Positions 13,817-19,047 of a stretch of 19,047 nt of DNA are shown here, one piece after another. Origin of the DNA: Clostridiales bacterium (GTDB lineage: Bacteria; Bacillota; Clostridia; Oscillospirales; Oscillospiraceae); the NCBI GenBank assembly GCA_004555705.1, contig SFHI01000023.1, positions 1 through 19,047 of the forward strand. The letters run 5' to 3'. The notes below the pieces were generated by a model that was given only the letters and a program-made list of their open reading frames with translations, searched no databases and was not told the origin of the DNA. How positions within the stretch are numbered: the stretch's first letter is position 1; each line of letters opens with the position of its first letter. Made by a program: the position numbers and the translations under genes.

Positions 13817-14185
13817 GTCCATTTTTTGATATGGGCTGTCTCAAAAATGATACTGTCGTCGGATTCTTGGATTAGTCAGACAAATCACGACTTTTTTCGG
13901 CGGAAATCTTATGGAAAATTCACAAAACCCGTCCGTGACTTTTTGGTCACCAAAGGCGCCGGGAATCGCTTCTTGTAATTCCCTGTTTCCCGTGCCAAAA
14001 TAATAGCAAAGGAAGCCAGGAGAAAACCTCCGAAAGCCGCGGGCAGAAGGTGCCAGCCCCGGCGGCAGACCGCTTTTTCCGGGATTCCAGGGCGTAACCG
14101 GCCGCAGGGGGCGGCCAGCGGCGCTGCTCGCGCACAAAATTGGAAAGACAAAATCACCGCGCCAGACAGAAAGGAGTATCAAGCC
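13817..14185. other. Intergenic region between LysR and permease genes, no gene recognised
   Basis: The stretch contains GGGCTGTCTCAAAAATGA (13833-13850), which resembles insertion-sequence termini seen in Firmicutes, without a matching second end or transposase. It also has a GTGAC-N6-GTCAC inverted repeat (13935-13950) that might be an operator. Candidate plus-strand promoters are TTGATA/GATACT (13827-13854) and TTGTAA/CAAAAT (13973-14001); both are weak. A 113-codon minus-strand frame here lacks a ribosome site and family resemblance and was not accepted. Confidence 0.35.
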
Positions 14186-15679
14186 ATGTCAACGCAAGCA
14201 AGCAAAGGCATCAACCGCAAGGACATCTACACGATCATCGGAGTTCTGATCATCTACCTCTTCGGCTACATCTGCCCGCCCTTCGGCGGGATCACCCCCC
14301 TGGGCATGAAGATGATGGGCGTTCTCATCGGCCTGATCTTCATGACCTGCGCCGGGTGCAACATCATCTGCTCTTCCCTGCTGGCCCTGATGGCCTTCGT
14401 TATCCACGGCTATTATACCCCCGCCGAGCTGCTGGCCGGGTGGATGGGCTCCACCACCACCTTCCAGATCATCTTCTGCGGCGCCCTGTGCATCTTCATG
14501 CGGGAAAGCGGCGCCATGGACGTGCTGGCCAAGAAGATGATGACGAGCCGGATCTGCAAGGGCCGCCCCGCGGTTCTGCTGCTCATGATCCTGATCGCCG
14601 CCTTCTGCGTTTCCATCTTCGTTGCCGGCGCGCCCTTCTTCCTGCTGTTCTTCGGTCTGATGGACAGCATCCTGAGCATCGCGGGCTATGACGAGAAGGA
14701 TCCCGTCCGGCCCCTGCTGCTGCTGGGCATCTACGTCGGCGCCTATGGCGCGTTCCTGCTTCCCTGGAAGGGCGCCATGGCGGTCACCGTGGCCATGTTC
14801 AACTCTGTGCTGGAGCCCTTCGGCTTCGCGTTCAACGACTGGATCTACCTGGTCGTGGAGCTGGTCACCTTCCTGGGCTTCGACGTCATTTATGTGCTGG
14901 TTCTCAAGTATATTCTGAAGGTCGATCTGTCCAAGCTGGCCAGCGTGGATCTGACCACCGTGGAAACCTTCCAGAAGATCCCCGACAAATTCGACTTCTT
15001 CATGAAGGTGGGCCTCGGCTCCCTGGTGTTCTGCTTCGTCTACATCTTCGTGGTCAACCTGCTTCCCAAGACCCTTCCCGGCTACGCCGTCTGGGGCAGC
15101 CTGGGCATCTCCATGATCTGGCTGGTTCCCCTGGTGCTCTTCTCCCTGGTCCGCAAGGACGGCAAGCCCATTATGAACGTCGGCAAGCTGGCCCAGGAGG
15201 GCTCTTTGTGGATGATGATCGCCCTGGTCGGCTCCCTGACCATGCTGGGCAAGATCACCACCGACGCGGAGCTGGGTATCCGCGGCTGGATGGTCAGCGT
15301 GTTCACCCCGCTGTTCGGCAACATGAATATTTGGGTGCTGATGGCCCTGATTGCCGCCTTCACCCTGATTGTCACCCAGGTGGTCAACGGCCAGGTGCTA
15401 ACCATGGGTCTGACCCCCGTCGTAGGTCCCATCGTGTGCACCATGATCGCCGAGCAGGGCGCGACCATCAGCCCCTCCGTGGTGCTGACCGTCCTCAGCT
15501 CCTGCGCGGTTGTCGCGTGGATGACCGTTTCCGGCTCCGTCAACGCGGCGTACCTGCTCAACCGTAAGGAGATCACCCAGAAGTTCCTGTTCTCCAAGAG
15601 CATCATCGTCATGGGCATTTTCCTGGTGTGGCAGTACATCGTGGCCATGGTCCTGAACTTCGCCTTCCCCGGCCTGTAA
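14186..15679 (+). CDS. SLC13-like (ion transporter superfamily) anion permease
   Basis: A 497-residue, highly hydrophobic protein with roughly 12 membrane helices. ATG 14186 is nine bases after AAGGAG. The two-fold repeated architecture resembles sodium:dicarboxylate/sulfate (DASS/SLC13), CitM and DcuC-type carriers. A polar GSTTT (88-92) lies in the first half and SGSVNAA (449-455) in the second, at places where DASS proteins carry their substrate- and sodium-binding SNT-like loops. The classical SNT triad itself is not seen, so the substrate is open; a small organic anion (dicarboxylate or similar) is most plausible. It heads a plus-strand cluster with two cytoplasmic flavoproteins, suggesting import of their substrate or exchange of substrate and product. 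The LysR protein upstream probably regulates it. Confidence 0.8.
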   Translation: MSTQASKGINRKDIYTIIGVLIIYLFGYICPPFGGITPLGMKMMGVLIGLIFMTCAGCNIICSSLLALMAFVIHGYYTPAELLAGWMGSTTTFQIIFCGALCIFMRESGAMDVLAKKMMTSRICKGRPAVLLLMILIAAFCVSIFVAGAPFFLLFFGLMDSILSIAGYDEKDPVRPLLLLGIYVGAYGAFLLPWKGAMAVTVAMFNSVLEPFGFAFNDWIYLVVELVTFLGFDVIYVLVLKYILKVDLSKLASVDLTTVETFQKIPDKFDFFMKVGLGSLVFCFVYIFVVNLLPKTLPGYAVWGSLGISMIWLVPLVLFSLVRKDGKPIMNVGKLAQEGSLWMMIALVGSLTMLGKITTDAELGIRGWMVSVFTPLFGNMNIWVLMALIAAFTLIVTQVVNGQVLTMGLTPVVGPIVCTMIAEQGATISPSVVLTVLSSCAVVAWMTVSGSVNAAYLLNRKEITQKFLFSKSIIVMGIFLVWQYIVAMVLNFAFPGL

Positions 15680-15721
15680 GCATATACCCCGGTTCCGCAA
15701 ACGAAAAAAGTAACCTTATGA

Positions 15722-15760
15722 ACAGATGGCAGTGGTCAGCAGCTGTCCACTGCCATCTGT
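15722..15760 (+). other. Strong 14-base-pair intercistronic hairpin
   Basis: ACAGATGGCAGTGG (15722-15735) pairs perfectly with CCACTGCCATCTGT (15747-15760) across an 11-base loop. No T-run follows, so it is not a canonical terminator. Position suggests a role in mRNA processing, stability or partial termination between the permease and the flavoproteins. No separate promoter was seen for the latter. Confidence 0.7.
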
Positions 15761-15789
15761 CATAAATACCCCGAGAAAGGAATCACCTT

Positions 15790-17295
15790 ATGGATTATCA
15801 GGTTTATACCGAACCCTCCAACACCCTGAAGGTATACGATGTCTGCGACGTTCTGGTAGTTGGCAGCGGCGCGGCGGGCCACTCCGCGGCCATCGCTGCC
15901 GCCAGGGCCGGCTGCAAAAACATCGTCCTCATGGAGCGCTACGGCTACTCCGGCGGCGACGTCACCGGCGGCTATGTGCTGATGGTGCCGAAGCTGTCCT
16001 GGTACGGCCAGTCCTACGTCCGTGGCTTGCAGGAGGAGTGGTTCACCCGGCTGGAGCCCATCCCCGACACGGTGCTGGGTCCCCGGCTGGACGAGATCGG
16101 CGACACCGATCCCGCGAAAATCAATTTCTGGAACTCCGTTCACGGCTGCGTCAGCGAAAGCGACCCCAAGCGGCTGGTGCGCGCCGTCTACTATGAGCCC
16201 AACCAGCTGAAAATCGAGCTGGACAAGATGCTTCTTGAGCACCGGGATTCCATCCGGGTCCTCTACCACAGCTGGGGCACCAAGCCCATCGTGGAGGACG
16301 GGAAGGTTAAGGGCGTCATCTTCGAGAGCAAGGAGGGCCGCCAGGTGGTCCTCGCCAAGGTGGTCATCGACGCCACCGGCGACGGCGACCTGTTCCGTCA
16401 GGCCGGAGCCCCCTACCGGCGTCTGGCGGACTCCAACTGCCGCTGCAGCACCACGGCCCTGGTCTGGCGCATCGGCGGCGTGGACCACGCCCGGTTCCAG
16501 GAGTGGAAGAAGGTCAACCCCGAAGGCGCCCAGGCCATGCGGGAGGGGCTTGCCAGGACGGCGGGCTTCCGCATCGCGGGCTTCCCCCAGGCGCCCACCA
16601 GCATCTACTGGATGAACAACTGGCACGCCAACCGGGACTGCTCCACCATTAAGGACGCCACCGAGACGGAAATGAACACCCGCAACACCATCCGGGATGT
16701 GCTGGAATACTACAAGGAAGTCTGCCCCGACGCCTTCCGCAACGCCTACCTCTACGACATCGCCCCCCAGCTGGGCACCCGGTGCAGCAACCGTCTGCTG
16801 GGCGAGCACGTCATGACCGTGGAGGACTTCGCCCTGGCACCCCAGTTTGACGACGTTATCGCCTGGCACTCCACCATCTGCCGGATCAACGACTGCGCCC
16901 CCGTGGAGATTCCCTACCGGGCCATCCTGCCCCAGGGCGTGGACAACCTGCTGTGTCCCGGCCGCCACATCTCCGCAGACGATGTGGCCATCGACTGGGT
17001 GAACCTGATCCCCCAGTGCGTGGGCACCGGCCAGGCAGCGGGCGTGGCCGCGGCAGTGGCCGTGGCCGACGGAACCACCACCCGCAATGTGGACATCCGC
17101 AAGGTGCAGAACATTCTCATCGACCAGGATGTGCCCCTGCCCAGAAACGACCGGGTGGACAAGGCCCTCACGGAGTGCTGCATCGAGCACGAGTACGGAC
17201 TGTACACGGACCTGGCCAAGCAGGCCCGGGAGAAGATCGAAACCCTCCGTTCCTACCGCCAGTCCGACATCACCGGTTTCAAGACCCGGGTCTAA
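15790..17295 (+). CDS. FAD-dependent oxidoreductase, first of tandem pair (501 aa)
   Basis: A soluble flavoprotein of the FAD_oxidored/HdrA-like family (by-eye assignment). ATG 15790 is eight bases after AAAGGA. An N-terminal Rossmann fold binds FAD: CDVLVVGSGAAGHSAAIAAA, with Gly25-Ser26-Gly27-Ala28-Ala29-Gly30 and Glu49 (LMERYG) for the ribose, then GYSGGDVTGGYV. DATGDGD (194-200) is the second FAD motif. A C-terminal FAD segment, LLCPGRHISADDVAID then QCVGTGQAAGVAAAVA, closes the fold. There is no signal peptide, FMN-binding domain or ferredoxin domain, so electrons must come from another protein or NAD(P)H. It is 16 bases upstream of a close paralogue. The substrate is unknown; a fumarate-reductase-like reaction is possible but not shown. 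Confidence 0.85.
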   Translation: MDYQVYTEPSNTLKVYDVCDVLVVGSGAAGHSAAIAAARAGCKNIVLMERYGYSGGDVTGGYVLMVPKLSWYGQSYVRGLQEEWFTRLEPIPDTVLGPRLDEIGDTDPAKINFWNSVHGCVSESDPKRLVRAVYYEPNQLKIELDKMLLEHRDSIRVLYHSWGTKPIVEDGKVKGVIFESKEGRQVVLAKVVIDATGDGDLFRQAGAPYRRLADSNCRCSTTALVWRIGGVDHARFQEWKKVNPEGAQAMREGLARTAGFRIAGFPQAPTSIYWMNNWHANRDCSTIKDATETEMNTRNTIRDVLEYYKEVCPDAFRNAYLYDIAPQLGTRCSNRLLGEHVMTVEDFALAPQFDDVIAWHSTICRINDCAPVEIPYRAILPQGVDNLLCPGRHISADDVAIDWVNLIPQCVGTGQAAGVAAAVAVADGTTTRNVDIRKVQNILIDQDVPLPRNDRVDKALTECCIEHEYGLYTDLAKQAREKIETLRSYRQSDITGFKTRV

Positions 17296-17311
17296 CAAAG
17301 GAGGCATTCTC

Positions 17312-18814
17312 TTGAGCAACCAATTTTACCATGAAAGCGCCCGTGACATCCCCATCTACGCCGAATGCGACATTCTGGTGGTAGGCGGCGGCGCGGCGGG
17401 CAATGCGGCCGCGGTGGCAGCGGCCCGGGCGGGCGCGAAGAACATCATCCTCATGGAGCGCTACGGCTACATGGGCGGCGACGCCACCGGCGGCTACGTC
17501 ATCATGGTGCCGAACCTGAGCTGGTATGACAAATCCTTCGTCCGGGGCATCCAGGAGGAGTGGTTCACCCGGCTGAAGAAGATTCCCCAGGCCGTCATGG
17601 CCCCGGACCTGAGCCGCATCGGCAGCCAGGACCCCGCCCTGATCTCCCGCTGGAAGGGCATTCACGACTGCGTCAGCCGGGGCGGCTTCGGCGGCTGCAA
17701 GCCCTCCTGCCTGGTGCGGGCCGTGTACTTTGAGCCCAACGAGCTGAAGATCGTCATGGACGAGATGATCCACGAGCACCGGGACGCCATCCGCATCTGC
17801 TACCACAGCTGGGTCACCGATGCCATCGTGGAAAACGACACCATCAAGGGCGTTGTCTTTGAGAGCAAGGAGGGCCGCAAGGCGATCCTTGCCAAGATGG
17901 TCATCGACGCCACCGGCGACGGCGACATCTACGCCCAGGCGGGAGCCCCCTACTCCAGCCTGGCCGACGAGGCCTGCCGCTCCAACACCACCGCCCTGGT
18001 CTGGCGGGCGGGCGGCATTGACTGGAACGCCTATGTCCAGTGGCAGCGGGTGAATCCCGAGGCCGCCCAGGCCCTGCGGGCCGGACTGCAAAAGACCGCC
18101 GGCTTCCGCATCGCTCCCCTGCCCTCCAGCCACAACGACATCTGCTGGATGAACAACTGGCACGCCAACCGGGACTGCACCATCATCGAGGACCAGACCC
18201 ATACGGAGGTGGCCACCCGTCTGACCATCCACAAGGTGCTGGAATACCTGAAGGAGGTCTGTCCCGTGGCCTTCAAGGACGCGTTCCTGTACGACATCGC
18301 GCCCCAGCTGGGCACCCGGTGCAGCCGCCGTCTGAAGGGCGAGTACATCATGACCGCCAACGATTTTGCCTTTGCCATTCGCCATGACGATGTCATTGCC
18401 TGGCACTCCACCATCTGCCAGATCAACGACTGCGGCCCCGTGGAGATTCCCTACCGGGCGCTGCTGCCTCAGAAGATCGAGAACCTGATCTGTCCCGGCC
18501 GCCACCTGTCCGCCGACAACGTGGCCATCGACTGGCTGAACCTGATCCCCCAGTGCGTGGGCACCGGCCAGGCCGCGGGCGTGGCTGCGGCAGTGGCCGT
18601 GGCCGACGGCTCCACCGCCCACGGCGTGGACATCCGCAAGGTTCAGGACATTCTGGTGGACCAGGACGTCCCCCTGCCCCGGAACGAAAAGTTCCTGGCC
18701 AAGGACCCCAGCTACCAGGCCTGCGTGGAGGAACACGAGTACGGACTGTACACGGACCTGGCCAAGAAGGCCAAGGAAGAAAGCGACGCGCTGAACGCGT
18801 TCCGTCAGTGGTAA
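17312..18814 (+). CDS. FAD-dependent oxidoreductase, second of tandem pair (500 aa, TTG start)
   Basis: A paralogue of the preceding gene, colinear over the whole length and by eye about two-thirds identical. The start is TTG 17312, seven bases after a perfect AAAGGAGG (17297-17304). The next in-frame Met is near residue 48, inside the FAD fold, so TTG must be used. Motifs are Gly25-Gly26-Gly27-Ala28-Ala29-Gly30, MERYGYMGGDATGGYV, a second DATGDGD, and CPGRHLSADNVAID then GTGQAAGVAAAVAVADG. It differs by a five-residue insertion creating Cys129-Lys-Pro-Ser-Cys133 (CVSRGGFGGCKPSC), where the first copy has CVSESDPKR. The two may form a heterodimer or act on related substrates. The gene ends before a GC-rich hairpin. 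Confidence 0.88.
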   Translation: MSNQFYHESARDIPIYAECDILVVGGGAAGNAAAVAAARAGAKNIILMERYGYMGGDATGGYVIMVPNLSWYDKSFVRGIQEEWFTRLKKIPQAVMAPDLSRIGSQDPALISRWKGIHDCVSRGGFGGCKPSCLVRAVYFEPNELKIVMDEMIHEHRDAIRICYHSWVTDAIVENDTIKGVVFESKEGRKAILAKMVIDATGDGDIYAQAGAPYSSLADEACRSNTTALVWRAGGIDWNAYVQWQRVNPEAAQALRAGLQKTAGFRIAPLPSSHNDICWMNNWHANRDCTIIEDQTHTEVATRLTIHKVLEYLKEVCPVAFKDAFLYDIAPQLGTRCSRRLKGEYIMTANDFAFAIRHDDVIAWHSTICQINDCGPVEIPYRALLPQKIENLICPGRHLSADNVAIDWLNLIPQCVGTGQAAGVAAAVAVADGSTAHGVDIRKVQDILVDQDVPLPRNEKFLAKDPSYQACVEEHEYGLYTDLAKKAKEESDALNAFRQW

Positions 18815-18824
18815 TTTCATAACC

Positions 18825-18852
18825 GAAGGCGGGGTGATACCATCCCGCCTTC
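18825..18852 (+). terminator. Hairpin after the flavoprotein operon, weak terminator
   Basis: GAAGGCGGG pairs with CCCGCCTTC, ten bases after the stop codon, with a ten-base loop. No T-run follows, so termination may be inefficient or Rho-assisted. Confidence 0.5.
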
Positions 18853-18890
18853 CCATGATATTTACGGGAACACCAAGCGGCAGGAATGTT

Positions 18891-18917
18891 CAATTGACAA
18901 TTGACAATTGACAATGA
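18891..18917. repeat. Heptad tandem repeat (CAATTGA)3 plus partial
   Basis: Three exact CAATTGA units followed by CAATGA. In the rotated frame AATTGAC, the unit differs by one base from AGTTGAC in the arms of the element at 734-909, so it may be an isolated arm of that family. Confidence 0.75.
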
Positions 18918-18949
18918 TTGCGCATACCGGTTTTGCTCAGTTGCCCGCC

Positions 18950-19047
18950 AAATTGGTGTTTGGCGGGCTGCGTCCCAAATTTCCTGTCATTGCGAACCAG
19001 TCCGCAGACTGGTGTGGCAATCCCCCGGTTAGAGGGGAAATGTACCG
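18950..19047. repeat. TGTCATTGCGA element, copy D, cut by window end
   Basis: Perfect AAATTGGTGTTTG (18950-18962), then TGCGTCCC as in copy C, then the core from TGTCATTGCGAACC (18985). The interior AGAGGGGAAATGTACCG at the window end shows it runs in the same orientation as copy A and opposite to B and C. The right half is outside the window. Confidence 0.85.

Noticed and set aside
13841..14182. A 113-codon minus-strand frame in the LysR/permease gap
   Set aside because: It has no ribosome site and no recognised motif, and it competes with overlapping frames in other phases. The region also contains a possible IS scar, so an open frame by chance is likelier.
15760..18856. Long minus-strand open frames opposite both flavoprotein genes
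   Set aside because: Both have the same Gly/Val/Ala/Asp-rich composition expected from the complement of GC-rich codons. They mirror each other only because the two plus-strand genes are paralogues.

Overview
The window looks like chromosomal DNA from an anaerobic, GC-rich Firmicute, most likely a gut Clostridia of the Oscillospirales/Oscillospiraceae type. This rests on the GC-rich coding style, strong AGGAGG-type ribosome binding sites, a pyrophosphate-dependent phosphofructokinase next to a class II aldolase, and dense palindromic intergenic repeats. The genus cannot be fixed from the sequence alone.

Layout. (1) 1-2761: two divergent glycolytic genes, class II fructose-bisphosphate aldolase (minus strand, cut by the window edge) and pyrophosphate-fructose-6-phosphate phosphotransferase (plus strand). 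A palindromic element lies between them. (2) 3030-3969: a single-gene unit for a membrane-anchored protein that may be related to SleB-type cell-wall hydrolases. (3) 4285-10890: an OmpR-type response regulator and a minimal-sensor histidine kinase, then an ABC ATPase, an eight-helix FtsX/MacB-like permease and a secreted, C-terminally anchored Ig-like protein. This resembles a sense-and-export or envelope-stress module. (4) 11252-12225: two small XRE repressor-like genes and a 79-residue unknown, with clear palindromic operators. (5) 12569-18852: a LysR regulator with an unusual Cys-rich tail, divergent from an SLC13-like anion permease and two tandem paralogous FAD-dependent oxidoreductases. 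This is probably an uptake-and-redox pathway for an organic anion whose identity cannot be read from sequence.

The most striking feature is intergenic. Seven elements with three unrelated palindromic cores are bracketed by the same 13-mer, AAATTGGTGTTTG at the left and CAAACACCAATTT at the right, always facing inward. Twelve exact or degenerate copies of the 13-mer were found, all between genes, and mostly just downstream of terminators or gene ends. This suggests one non-autonomous, MITE-like system carrying interchangeable hairpin cores. No transposase, rRNA, tRNA or CRISPR array was recognised.
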